Assembly (NCBI GenBank): GCA_902464175.1
Contig: CABQHZ010000052.1
Span: forward strand, 1-11,447
Reading direction: 5' to 3'
Origin: an uncultured Collinsella sp.
GTDB lineage: Bacteria; Actinomycetota; Coriobacteriia; Coriobacteriales; Coriobacteriaceae
Length of the DNA: 11,447 nucleotides
Shown: positions 1 to 6,773 of the stretch, in pieces
Layout of the letters: every line of letters starts with the position of its first letter
How positions within the stretch are numbered: the first letter of the stretch is position 1
The notes under the pieces: generated by a model
Told to the model about the DNA's origin: nothing
Databases searched by the model: none
Seen by the model: only the letters and a program-made list of their open reading frames with translations
Translations under genes and position numbers: made by a program

Positions 1-157
1 AGTCGGGCAGATCGGACAGCCAGCGGTTGACGTTGCCGACCATGCCGATGCCAAACGCCACGCCCGCAATCAGCAGAAAGCCCAAAAACGAGAGCAGAAT
101 TATGGGCAGGGCGTGCGTCTTTGAACGGCTGTGTCCCTGTCGTTGGCGAGGACCCAT
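1..157 (-). CDS. Membrane-anchored protein N-terminus, probable class A penicillin-binding protein (partial)
   Basis: Only the first 52 codons are in the window; the gene continues past position 1. The ATG at 157 has a near-perfect Shine-Dalgarno (GGAGGT on the minus strand, 164-169) six bases upstream, which fixes the start. The product begins with a short basic, polar cytoplasmic tail (residues 1-16, with many Arg, Lys, Gln and His). One hydrophobic segment follows at about residues 17-41 (LPIILLSFLGFLLIAG and on). It then reads NVNRWLSDLPD, which resembles the stretch just before the transglycosylase domain in bifunctional penicillin-binding proteins. Such proteins polymerise and cross-link peptidoglycan on the outer face of the membrane. 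The type II anchor is seen directly; the family is inferred from a very short segment. It is divergent from the U32 gene. Another single-pass cell-envelope protein remains possible. Confidence 0.5.
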   Translation of the reverse strand, partial: MGPRQRQGHSRSKTHALPIILLSFLGFLLIAGVAFGIGMVGNVNRWLSDLPD

Positions 158-319
158 ATATTGACCTCCAGGTATGTCGTGCCGGACGGTGGATGTGCCG
201 TCGGGGCAGGATGGACATAAGTTATTACACGATAAACCAAACGGGGCGCGCGAGGCCTCGTGTATGCTGGAAGACGGCATTTTTCAGAGTGAATGCATAC
301 CTTGGTAAGGAGTTTGCCG
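158..319. promoter_or_regulatory. Divergent intergenic region between the envelope gene and the U32 gene
   Basis: These 162 bases must hold the start signals of both divergent genes. The two Shine-Dalgarno sites are clear: GGAGGT on the minus strand at 164-169, and AAGGAG on the plus strand at 307-312. An AT-rich patch at about 219-239 (TTATTACACGATAAACC) is the likeliest place for promoter elements, but I could not assign a convincing -35/-10 pair on either strand. A perfect 10-bp palindrome, CGAGGCCTCG, lies at 251-260. Confidence 0.4.
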
Positions 320-2278
320 ATGGCGATTCGGGCGATGGGGCCGAGCGGACAATACGAGACTGGATTGGATGCTGCCGGTGCGGCGCTGCCCGAGTTGCTG
401 GCGCCGGCGGGCGGACTCGACCAGATGCTTGCGGCCATCGCCGCGGGCGCCGATGCCATCTATGCGGGGTTGGGCGGCTTTAACGCCCGTGTGAGTGCAC
501 ACGGTTTTACCGACGACGAGTTTGCGCGCGGCTGCGCCGTGGCGCATACCCATGGCGTGCGTGTGTACGTGACGCTCAACGTGTTCGTGTTTGACGATGA
601 GTTGTCCGACGCGGTGGCGTTGGGAGCTCATGCACTGGAGCTGGGCGCCGATGCTCTGATTGTGGCCGATGCCGGGTTGGCCTGCGCGCTGCGCGCGGCG
701 ATTCCCGGGGTCGAGATTCACCTGTCCACGCAGGCGGGCGCTCATAGCGAGGGTGCCGTGCGACTTGCCGCCGATGAGCTGGGGGTCGAGCGCGTGACGA
801 CGGCACGCGAGCTGACGGTCGACGAGATTGCGGCGCTCTGTGCCACGGGCGTGCCCATCGAGGTATTCTGCCACGGTGCGATTTGCATCGGCTATTCGGG
901 GGCGTGCGAGTTCTCGGCCCTGCGGCGTGGGCGCTCGGCGATGCGCGGCGACTGCACGCAGCCGTGCCGTCTGGCGTACGACCTGGTGGACGAGGCGGGA
1001 CAGAGCGTTGTCGCCGTCGAGGGAGATCGCCTGCTGTGCCCGCGCGACTATCTGGGTATTGCACATCTGCCTGAGCTTGTAGATGCCGGCGTGGCGTCGC
1101 TCAAGATCGAGGGGCGCATGAAGAACCCCGATTACGTATTCAACGTGGTGCGGGTGTGGCGCCGGGCACTCGATATGCTGTGCGACGGCGCGTGGGACCC
1201 CGGTGCCGTGGAAGAGCTTGAGCGCGAGCTGGGAAGGTCGTTTAACCGTGGGTTTACCGATGCGTACCTGCGAGGGCGTTCGGGTGCCGAGCTGATGAGC
1301 TTTGAGCGTGCGATTAACCAGGGCGTGCGCGTGGGGCGCTTGGTCGCTGTGGGCCACGAAGAGGTGACCGTTGAGCTCGACTCCGCCGTGGCGGCGGGTG
1401 ACACGCTCGAGATTCGGTTTTATCCGGGTGTCGACGCGCGTCTCGATGTGCCTAAGCGCTGGCCGCAGGTGCCCTGCCCGGTGGATGCCGCAGCGGGGAA
1501 GCGCGTCGTCGTGCATTGCAAGCGTAAGGTGGACACGGGCTGCGAGGTATACCTGATTCGCAGCGCCGGCGTGTTGGATCAGACGGCGGCGGTGTTGGAG
1601 CGCATGCGGGCCGAGGCGGATGCGATTGCGCCCGTTGCACGTGCCGTTGAGGCACTGCCCTTTGAGGACGTTGCGGTGGATGACGGTGCGTCGACGGAGT
1701 TGGTGGAGTGCGCGGTTCCCACTCGCATGGTTTTTGCTTGGCAGCTGATGGATGCCGACCCGCGCGGAGAACTCGATTTGTCCGACGCCGTTGTGGTGCT
1801 TGACGAGGTGTGCCGCACGGGTGACGCTGACCGGACCTGCTCACTGATGCAGCGTGCCGGGCGCGTCGTCTGCCGCAACCTAGGACAGGTGGTGATCGCT
1901 CGCGAGCTGGGCGTGACGTTTGACGTGGCGGCGCCGGTGTTCTGCGCGAATCGGGCCACGCTTACCTGGCTGCGCGGACTTGGTGCGGGGCGGGTGTACT
2001 TGCCGGCCGAGTTGCTCGGCAATGATGCGGAGCGTATTGCCGAACTGGCTGCTGAGCCCGGCGTCTTGGGTCCGGTCGACGCCGACCGTCCCGAGCTTAT
2101 GGTGTGCGAGCACTGCCTGCTGACCGCCGAGGGCGTCTGCGCCACCGATGCGACGGGACAGGTCCGTTGCCGCGACTGCTTGCGTCGTCGGCAGGTGCGC
2201 TATCTGGTCGAGCGTGACGGTACACGTCTGCCAGTTGCCATTGACGCATGCGGCAGGACGAGGATTTTCCTGTCGTAG
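320..2278 (+). CDS. U32 family (peptidase/tRNA-rRNA hydroxylation type) protein
   Basis: The start at 320 is chosen because AAGGAG (307-312) lies seven bases upstream; an in-frame ATG at 293 has no comparable site. The product is 652 aa. The N-terminal TIM-barrel-like part includes LLAPAGGLDQMLAAIAAGAD near residues 26-45. The U32 signature is at about 181-199 (EVFCHGAICIGYSGACEFS), followed by C212 and C216 (GDCTQPC) and by LKIEGRMK near 261-268. C189, C196, C212 and C216 fit the four-Cys iron-sulfur pattern known in U32 relatives such as UbiU/UbiV. The C-terminus carries two CxxC pairs (CEHC, CRDC) and a final LPVAIDACGRTRIF motif typical of long U32 proteins. Long U32 members include E. 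coli RlhA, of similar size, which hydroxylates a 23S rRNA cytidine; shorter ones act in tRNA ho5U synthesis. True protease activity is doubtful for most of the family. The precise substrate cannot be told from sequence. It lies 96 bases upstream of tyrS on the same strand. Confidence 0.9.
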   Translation: MAIRAMGPSGQYETGLDAAGAALPELLAPAGGLDQMLAAIAAGADAIYAGLGGFNARVSAHGFTDDEFARGCAVAHTHGVRVYVTLNVFVFDDELSDAVALGAHALELGADALIVADAGLACALRAAIPGVEIHLSTQAGAHSEGAVRLAADELGVERVTTARELTVDEIAALCATGVPIEVFCHGAICIGYSGACEFSALRRGRSAMRGDCTQPCRLAYDLVDEAGQSVVAVEGDRLLCPRDYLGIAHLPELVDAGVASLKIEGRMKNPDYVFNVVRVWRRALDMLCDGAWDPGAVEELERELGRSFNRGFTDAYLRGRSGAELMSFERAINQGVRVGRLVAVGHEEVTVELDSAVAAGDTLEIRFYPGVDARLDVPKRWPQVPCPVDAAAGKRVVVHCKRKVDTGCEVYLIRSAGVLDQTAAVLERMRAEADAIAPVARAVEALPFEDVAVDDGASTELVECAVPTRMVFAWQLMDADPRGELDLSDAVVVLDEVCRTGDADRTCSLMQRAGRVVCRNLGQVVIARELGVTFDVAAPVFCANRATLTWLRGLGAGRVYLPAELLGNDAERIAELAAEPGVLGPVDADRPELMVCEHCLLTAEGVCATDATGQVRCRDCLRRRQVRYLVERDGTRLPVAIDACGRTRIFLS

Positions 2279-2297
2279 GTGCCGCGTCGCGTCAGTT

Positions 2298-2374
2298 TGT
2301 TATCATAAGAGAGTTTATGGACTTCCAGCACCGCCGTTTTCGGCGAGGGTGCTATAGCAAAAGGAGGATACCCA
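2298..2374 (+). promoter_or_regulatory. Extended -10 promoter candidate, leader hairpin and RBS of tyrS
   Basis: An extended -10, TG-T-TATCAT, lies at 2298-2306; no good -35 is visible, which extended -10 promoters tolerate. Transcription would begin near 2313. The leader then folds: AGCACC (2327-2332) pairs with GGTGCT (2348-2353), and GCCG (2333-2336) pairs with CGGC (2341-2344) around a TTTT loop, leaving a GAG bulge. AGGAGG (2362-2367) sits seven bases before the ATG at 2375. The leader, about 60 nt, is much too short for a T-box, and no T-box sequence is visible. The hairpin has no U-tract, so it is not a terminator for the U32 gene. Confidence 0.4.
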
Positions 2375-3586
2375 ATGCTGTCTGTTGACGAGCAAATGCG
2401 TATCATCACCTCGGGCGCCGCGCAGATCGTTCCCGAGGCCGACCTTCGCAAGAAGCTTGAGAAGGGCGAGCCCCTCAACATCAAGCTCGGCGTCGACCCC
2501 ACCAGCCCCGACCTGCACCTGGGCCACGCCGTGCCCCTGCGCAAGATGCGTCAGTTCCAGGACCTGGGCCACAACGTCACCCTCATCATCGGCAACGGCA
2601 CCGCGCTGATCGGCGACCCCTCGGGCAAGAACTCCACGCGTCCGCAGCTTTCGCAGGAGCAGATCGAGGCCAACGCCGAGACCTACGTGAGCCAGGCCAT
2701 GAAGATTCTGGACCCCGAGAAGACCACCATCGTGCACAACGGCGACTGGATCCTTTCGATGGACCTGGCCGGCCTGCTGCAGGTGTGCTCCAAGTTCACC
2801 GTCGCTCGCATCCTTGAGCGCGACGACTTTACCAAGCGCTACCAGTCCCAGACGCCGATTGCCCTGCACGAGTTTCTGTACCCCGTGATGCAGGCCTTCG
2901 ACTCCGTTCAGATCAAGGCTGACGTCGAGATGGGCGGCACCGACCAGCTCTTCAACCTGCTCGCCGGCCGCGAGCTCATGGAGAAGATGGGCATGGAGCC
3001 GCAGATTGCGCTCACCATGCCGCTGCTCGAGGGCACCGACGGCGTGCGCAAGATGTCCAAGTCCTATGGCAACTACATCGGCCTGACCGACGCTCCCAAG
3101 GATATGTTCGGCAAGACCATGTCCATCCCCGACGAGATGATCGGCAAGTACTATCGTCTGGCCAGCTCGCTCGCCCCGGCCGAGGTCGACAAGATCGACG
3201 CCGCCCTGGCCGACGGTTCTGCCGACCCCTACGAGCTCAAGCGCGCTCTGGGCCGCGACCTGTGCGATACCTACCACGGCGCCGGCGCCGGCGACGAGGC
3301 CCAGGCCGAGTTCGACCGTGTGTTCAAGGAGGGCCAGCTTGCCGACTTCCCCGAGAAGCACGTTGAGCTGACCGTCAACGACGAGGGCCAGATTTACCTC
3401 GCCGGCCTGCTCAAGGACTTGGGCCTTTCGGCCAGCGCCGGTCAGGCCCGCCGCGACATCGACGGCGGCGGCGTCAAGATCAACGGCAAGGCTGTGGCTC
3501 CCAAGAGCTACAACATCGATCCGAGCGCCCTCAAGCTGGGCGACACCCTCTCCGTGGGCAAGCGCAAGGGCTTCAAGCTGGTCTAA
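2375..3586 (+). CDS. tyrS: Tyrosyl-tRNA synthetase
   Basis: This class I aminoacyl-tRNA synthetase charges tRNA-Tyr with tyrosine in the cytoplasm. The 403-aa product has the HIGH-type motif HLGH at residues 48-51 and a canonical KMSKS at 226-230. GGTDQ, part of the tyrosine/adenylate pocket, is at 187-191. A C-terminal S4 RNA-binding domain covers roughly residues 335-403. Length and motif spacing are those of the bacterial ~400-aa TyrRS form (TyrZ-like) rather than the E. coli type. The start at 2375 is supported by AGGAGG at seven-base spacing. The codon choice is strongly biased to GC-ending codons, as expected for a highly expressed housekeeping gene. The gene has its own promoter candidate and terminator, so it is probably transcribed alone or with some read-through from the U32 gene. 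Confidence 0.97.
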   Translation: MLSVDEQMRIITSGAAQIVPEADLRKKLEKGEPLNIKLGVDPTSPDLHLGHAVPLRKMRQFQDLGHNVTLIIGNGTALIGDPSGKNSTRPQLSQEQIEANAETYVSQAMKILDPEKTTIVHNGDWILSMDLAGLLQVCSKFTVARILERDDFTKRYQSQTPIALHEFLYPVMQAFDSVQIKADVEMGGTDQLFNLLAGRELMEKMGMEPQIALTMPLLEGTDGVRKMSKSYGNYIGLTDAPKDMFGKTMSIPDEMIGKYYRLASSLAPAEVDKIDAALADGSADPYELKRALGRDLCDTYHGAGAGDEAQAEFDRVFKEGQLADFPEKHVELTVNDEGQIYLAGLLKDLGLSASAGQARRDIDGGGVKINGKAVAPKSYNIDPSALKLGDTLSVGKRKGFKLV

Positions 3587-3613
3587 CGAGCGAGTTGACC
3601 TCACAAGTGCAAC

Positions 3614-3650
3614 AAGGCCGCAGCCGGAACGATTCCGGCTGCGGCCTTTT
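3614..3650 (+). terminator. Intrinsic terminator of tyrS
   Basis: A perfect 16-bp stem: AAGGCCGCAGCCGGAA (3614-3629) pairs with TTCCGGCTGCGGCCTT (3633-3648) around a three-base CGA loop, and two further T residues follow. It lies 27 bases after the tyrS stop. The U-tract is short (TTTT in total), but the stem is very stable. Confidence 0.9.
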
Positions 3651-3679
3651 AAGTTGAGCGTGGAAAATCTCTCGCTGGT

Positions 3680-3728
3680 CGGCACTTGGGGACGTTCCTT
3701 TTGTGCCGGCATCTAGGGACGCTCCTTG
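3680..3728 (+). repeat. Bipartite GGGGAC repeat, copy A (downstream of tyrS)
   Basis: Arms CGGCAC (3680-3685) and GTGCCG (3703-3708) enclose the core TTGGGGACGTTCCTTTT (3686-3702). A second, degenerate core, AGGGACGCTCCTTG, starts at 3715. The GGGGAC/AGGGAC motifs start exactly 27 bp apart, as in the three other copies in this window. It is oriented like tyrS. The gene-free stretch 3587-3890 thus holds the tyrS terminator, this repeat, a short direct repeat of TAAGCGG (3762-3768 and 3779-3785) and the ade promoter and leader. Confidence 0.75.
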
Positions 3729-3794
3729 TCATTGGCGCAAAGCAACCTGCTCCCATTGCGCTAAGCGGCGTGTGCCGTTAAGCGGAGAGGCGTA

Positions 3795-3822
3795 TTGTTG
3801 ACCCATCGTTTGGGCATACAAT
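3795..3822 (+). promoter_or_regulatory. Promoter candidate for ade
   Basis: A good -10, TACAAT, lies at 3817-3822. TTGTTG at 3795-3800 gives a 16-bp spacing. A better -35 match, TTGACC at 3798-3803, is only 13 bp away. Transcription would start near 3829, a few bases before the leader hairpin. Confidence 0.45.
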
Positions 3823-3834
3823 GGCTATGAGCAT

Positions 3835-3870
3835 GCTGCGGTGAAGGCTTGTCCGCTCCGCAGCTTTTTT
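3835..3870 (+). terminator. Terminator-like hairpin in the ade 5' leader (attenuator candidate)
   Basis: GCTGCGG (3835-3841) pairs perfectly with CCGCAGC (3858-3864) across a 16-base loop, directly followed by six T residues (3865-3870). This has the form of an intrinsic terminator, yet it lies between the promoter candidate and the ade start codon. Read-through or anti-termination would be needed for full ade expression. I see no purine riboswitch core sequence upstream. Confidence 0.55.
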
Positions 3871-3890
3871 CTACGGTTAAAGGAGTATGT

Positions 3891-5711
3891 ATGTCCGTTG
3901 AGGTCATGAGGACTGTGATCGAGGCCGCCGAGGGCCGCGTGCCCGTCGACACGCTGTTTGCCAATGCGCAGATTGTCGACGTGTACGGTCAGCGCGTGGC
4001 GCCCGGTAGCGTTGCCGTCAAGGACGGTGTGATCGTCGGCGTGCTCTACGACGGTCGCGACGATGCCGCCGGTACCTATGAGGCTGCCGAGGTTATCGAC
4101 TGCCAGGGTCGCTATCTCGCCCCCGGCTTTATCGACGGACATCTGCACATTGAGTCCTCGAACATCCGGCCCGCCGAGTATGCGCGCATGGCGGCGACGC
4201 GCGGTACCACCACTGCCATTGCCGACAGCCACGAGATCGCCAACGTGGCGGGCCTGGACGGCCTGCACTTTATGATCGAGGACGGTCGCCGCGCGCCCAT
4301 TTCCATCAAGTACATGATGCCCTCGTGCGTGCCCGCGCTGCCCGATGAGCAAGCGGGCGCTGTGATTACCGCCGCTGACATGCAGGCGTTTTTTGCCGAG
4401 CATCCGGGCGACGTCTTTGGTCTGGGCGAAATGATGAACCTGCCGGGCGTCTTTATGGCCGACCCCGAGACCTGTGCTCGCATCGATGCTGCCAACCAGA
4501 CGCCATCCAAGCAGGTTGACGGCCACGCGCCACTCGTTGCCGGTAAGGACCTCAACGCCTATGCCGCAGCGGGCATTATCGCCGACCACGAGTCGACGAT
4601 TCCCGAGGAGGCGCTCGACAAGCTATCCCGCGGCATGTATGTGATGCTGCGTGAGGGCACGTGCAGCCACGACCTGGCCAACCTGTCTCCGATGCTGTTG
4701 GAGAATCCTTCCCGTGCCCGCCGCTGCTGCTTTGCGACCGACGACCGCGCTCCCTCCGATGCGCTTTCGACCGGTATGATCGACAATGCCTGCCGCGTGG
4801 CTATCAAGGCTGGTATTGACCCCGTGGTCGCCATCTCCATGGCGTCCCTTTCCACGGCTGAGGCATTTGGCCTGGACCACGGCTGCCGCGACCCGCACGA
4901 GCTCCGTGGCGCGATCGCCCCGGGCAAGCGCGCCGACCTGCTGGTGCTCAATGACCTGACGTTTGCTACGGCTCCGCATCGAGTATATGCCGCCGGTGCT
5001 CTGGTGGCGCAGGACGGCACTTTTGTGGGCGAGGTCGCACCCGAGATGGCCGAGGTTGCGGCCCTTGCCGATGAGCTGCGCGCCTCCGTTAAGCTGCCGA
5101 AGCTTTCGCTCGACGTATTCAACTATGCCTTTAAGCCGGGCGAGGCCGTGATTGACGTGGTGCCGGGTAAGGCCATCACGGGCATGGCTCGCCCCGAGAG
5201 CGCCGAGGGCCTGCGCCGCATTATGCTGATCGAGCGCCACGGCCGCGGCGTGTCACTGCAGGCCGAGGGCGCCGACGGTGATGGTCCTGCGGGCCTGGGT
5301 CTCGTTGGCAAGCACATTGGTCGCGGCTGGGTGCGCGGCTTTACCATCACGGGCGGTGCCATCGCCTCGACGATTGGCCACGATTCGCACAACGTGTGCG
5401 TGGTGGGCGACAACGCGGCCGACATGATGGCTGCCGTCGAGGCTGTTGGCCAGGGCGGCCACGTGCTGGTACGCGATGGTGAGGTCGTAGCGCGCATCCC
5501 GCTGGCGCTCGGTGGCCTGATGAGCGAGGGCACGGCCGAGGATGTCGCCGCGCAGCACGACGACTTTATGGTCAAGGCGCGCGCCATGGGCATCGAGCCG
5601 CCGCTCGACCCCATCATGGGCATCATCTTCCTGCCCCTGCCGGTGATCCCGACGCTCCGCATCCGCCCCGAGGGCATGTTCGACGTCACCACCTTCACCT
5701 ACGCCGACTAG
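3891..5711 (+). CDS. ade: Adenine deaminase
   Basis: The enzyme hydrolyses adenine to hypoxanthine and ammonia in purine salvage (cytoplasmic, metal-dependent amidohydrolase). The start at 3891 follows AAGGAG (3880-3885) by five bases; a TTG at 3849 in the same frame lies inside the leader hairpin and is not credible. The 606-aa product carries the metal-binding HxH in PGFIDGHLHIESS (H84, H86) and TTTAIADSHEIANV. Further typical Ade blocks are MMPSCVPA, GLGEMMNLPGV, DGHAPLVAG, IIADHES, REGTCSHDL, CFATDDR and GAIAPGKRADLLVLNDL. A C-terminal domain follows. The set and order are those of bacterial Ade (AdeC), and the length matches. It has its own promoter and attenuator-like leader. The stop codon TAG (5709-5711) lies within the first palindromic arm of repeat copy B, so the repeat abuts or overlaps the coding end. 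Confidence 0.96.
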   Translation: MSVEVMRTVIEAAEGRVPVDTLFANAQIVDVYGQRVAPGSVAVKDGVIVGVLYDGRDDAAGTYEAAEVIDCQGRYLAPGFIDGHLHIESSNIRPAEYARMAATRGTTTAIADSHEIANVAGLDGLHFMIEDGRRAPISIKYMMPSCVPALPDEQAGAVITAADMQAFFAEHPGDVFGLGEMMNLPGVFMADPETCARIDAANQTPSKQVDGHAPLVAGKDLNAYAAAGIIADHESTIPEEALDKLSRGMYVMLREGTCSHDLANLSPMLLENPSRARRCCFATDDRAPSDALSTGMIDNACRVAIKAGIDPVVAISMASLSTAEAFGLDHGCRDPHELRGAIAPGKRADLLVLNDLTFATAPHRVYAAGALVAQDGTFVGEVAPEMAEVAALADELRASVKLPKLSLDVFNYAFKPGEAVIDVVPGKAITGMARPESAEGLRRIMLIERHGRGVSLQAEGADGDGPAGLGLVGKHIGRGWVRGFTITGGAIASTIGHDSHNVCVVGDNAADMMAAVEAVGQGGHVLVRDGEVVARIPLALGGLMSEGTAEDVAAQHDDFMVKARAMGIEPPLDPIMGIIFLPLPVIPTLRIRPEGMFDVTTFTYAD

Positions 5712-5758
5712 TCATCGGGGACGTTCTTAAACGACTAGTCGTTGGGGACACTCTTTGG
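5706..5758 (+). repeat. Bipartite GGGGAC repeat, copy B (at the ade stop codon)
   Basis: Two GACTAGTC arms (5706-5713 and 5733-5740) flank core 1, GGGGACGTTCTTAAA (from 5717). Core 2, GGGGACACTCTTTGG, starts at 5744, 27 bp after core 1. The first arm contains the ade stop codon. It is oriented like ade and is nearly identical to copy D in inverted orientation. Confidence 0.8.
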
Positions 5759-5783
5759 CGTGTCGCCTGACGCTGCGATTGTG

Positions 5784-5818
5784 GGACCTCTGGCATGTGT
5801 GAGCTATTTGCCAGGTCC
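5784..5818 (+). promoter_or_regulatory. Stem-loop in the ade-HAD intergenic region
   Basis: GGACCT (5784-5789) pairs with AGGTCC (5813-5818), and GGCA (5792-5795) pairs with TGCC (5809-5812), leaving a two-base CT bulge and a 13-base loop. No T-run of note follows (TTGTAACG). It could act as a 3'-end hairpin for ade or as upstream control for the next gene. A weak promoter may follow (TTGTAA 5819-5824, 17 bp, TCTTAT 5842-5847). Confidence 0.3.
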
Positions 5819-5849
5819 TTGTAACGTTTACGCCCGCGGAGTCTTATTT

Positions 5850-5915
5850 GAGCTCCCTTTGGGTACGGTGTTTTCAGATATACATCTGTTTTCACTAAGC
5901 CCGAAGGGAGCTTTT
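5850..5915 (+). promoter_or_regulatory. Nested leader hairpin covering the RBS of the HAD gene
   Basis: GCTCCCTTTGGG (5852-5863) pairs with CCCGAAGGGAGC (5900-5911): 12 bp with one G-U, extendable by A-T and G-U to 5850/5913. Inside, GTG (5868-5870) pairs with CAC (5893-5895). A symmetrical TTTT/TTTT internal loop follows, then CAGAT (5875-5879) pairs with ATCTG (5884-5888) around an ATAC loop. The right arm contains the whole Shine-Dalgarno (AAGGGAG, 5904-5910) seven bases before the ATG at 5918, and TTTT follows the stem. Sequestration of the RBS, or termination, is the obvious possible role. No known riboswitch class was recognised. Confidence 0.5.
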
Positions 5916-5917
5916 CT

Positions 5918-6712
5918 ATGTTTAAACTGATTGCATCCGATATGGACGGCACACTGCTTGACGAAAACGGCCAGGTGCCTCCCGAGACCTACGAACTGAT
6001 TCTGGCGCTACACGAGCATGGCGTGCATTTCGCCGCATCGTCAGGTCGTCGCTACGATCGCCTGTGCGAGTTCTTTGCGCCCGTTCGCGACAAGATGGAC
6101 TTTGTCGCCGCTAACGGCGCCCAAGTCTACGCCGACGGTAAGATGGTAGACCGTGAGGTGTATTCCCACCTGGCGATTCGAAGGCTCGCCCAAGCCGTCA
6201 GGACGTTTCCCAATCTGCATCTTGCGCTCTTTGACCGAACCAAGTCCTTCCTGCTCGATGACGAGTGCAAGTTCGTGCGTGAGGTCGATAAGGACCTTCC
6301 CAATGCCGAGCGTATTTGGGAGCTGCCCGATCCCAGCGTAAATATCATCAAAGCGAGTATCTTTTGCGACGACAGTGCGGTTATGGACAGTGCGTACGTG
6401 CTACAGCGCGAACTTGGTCAGCTCTTTACTTTTGCGCCTTCGGGCAACGCGTGGATCGATGCCATGCAGCCTGGTGTGTCGAAGGCCTCGGGTATCGCGC
6501 AGCTCGCGGAGCATTACGGCATTGGTCGCGACGAGGTCATGGCGTTTGGCGACTCGATGAACGACTACGAGATCATTCGCTTTGTCGGCACGGGCTGCGC
6601 GATGGAAAACGCGCGCCCCGCGCTTAAGGCGGTGGCCGATCGCGTGGTGGGTTGTAACCGCGACCACGCCGTCCAGCAGGAGCTCCGTCGCGTGCTGGAG
6701 AGTCTCTCCTAA
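5918..6712 (+). CDS. Cof-type HAD-IIB family phosphatase
   Basis: A 264-aa haloacid dehalogenase-superfamily hydrolase of the Cof/YidA (IIB) type, which dephosphorylates small phosphorylated metabolites such as sugar phosphates or nucleotides in the cytoplasm. Motif I is DMDGTLL with nucleophile D8 and acid/base D10. Motif II lies in AASSGRR (Ser 41/42). Motif III is K189 (VSKASGIAQL). Motif IV is GDSMND (211-216), which binds magnesium. The type IIB cap lies between motifs II and III. All catalytic residues are present and the length is normal. The start has AAGGGAG at seven-base spacing, inside the leader hairpin. Substrate is unknown; proximity to ade does not prove a purine role. It converges on a second HAD gene from the other strand, and two head-to-head repeat copies fill the gap. 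Confidence 0.92.
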   Translation: MFKLIASDMDGTLLDENGQVPPETYELILALHEHGVHFAASSGRRYDRLCEFFAPVRDKMDFVAANGAQVYADGKMVDREVYSHLAIRRLAQAVRTFPNLHLALFDRTKSFLLDDECKFVREVDKDLPNAERIWELPDPSVNIIKASIFCDDSAVMDSAYVLQRELGQLFTFAPSGNAWIDAMQPGVSKASGIAQLAEHYGIGRDEVMAFGDSMNDYEIIRFVGTGCAMENARPALKAVADRVVGCNRDHAVQQELRRVLESLS

Positions 6713-6714
6713 TC

Positions 6715-6767
6715 CGGCAGATGGGGACGTTCCTTTTCTGCCGACAGTGGGGGACAGTCCTTGCAGC
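6715..6767 (+). repeat. Bipartite GGGGAC repeat, copy C (downstream of the first HAD gene)
   Basis: Arms CGGCAGA (6715-6721) and TCTGCCG (6737-6743) pair perfectly around the core TGGGGACGTTCCTTT (6722-6736). Core 2, GGGGACAGTCCTTG, starts at 6750, 27 bp after the first GGGGAC at 6723. It begins three bases after the stop codon and is oriented like the gene. Confidence 0.8.
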
Positions 6768-6773
6768 TTTTTG

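Noticed and set aside
284..1516. Open frame of 410 codons opposite the U32 gene
   Set aside because: Arg/His-rich shadow with no recognisable domain and no Shine-Dalgarno; the plus-strand U32 signature is unambiguous.
2315..3712. Long open frame (465 codons) on the minus strand opposite tyrS
   Set aside because: It is the antisense shadow of a GC-rich, strongly codon-biased tyrS. The composition is Leu/Val/Gly/His rich without any family motif, and tyrS is certain.
3849..3890. Upstream TTG start for ade, adding 14 residues
   Set aside because: It would start inside the terminator-like hairpin without a Shine-Dalgarno; the ATG at 3891 has AAGGAG in place.
3790..3890. Purine riboswitch in the ade leader
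   Set aside because: None of the conserved purine aptamer junction or loop sequences is present, and the leader before the terminator is too short.
5822..5833. LacI-family/cre-like operator GTAACGTTTACG
   Set aside because: One base short of a true palindrome, with only a weak promoter match nearby; not enough to list.
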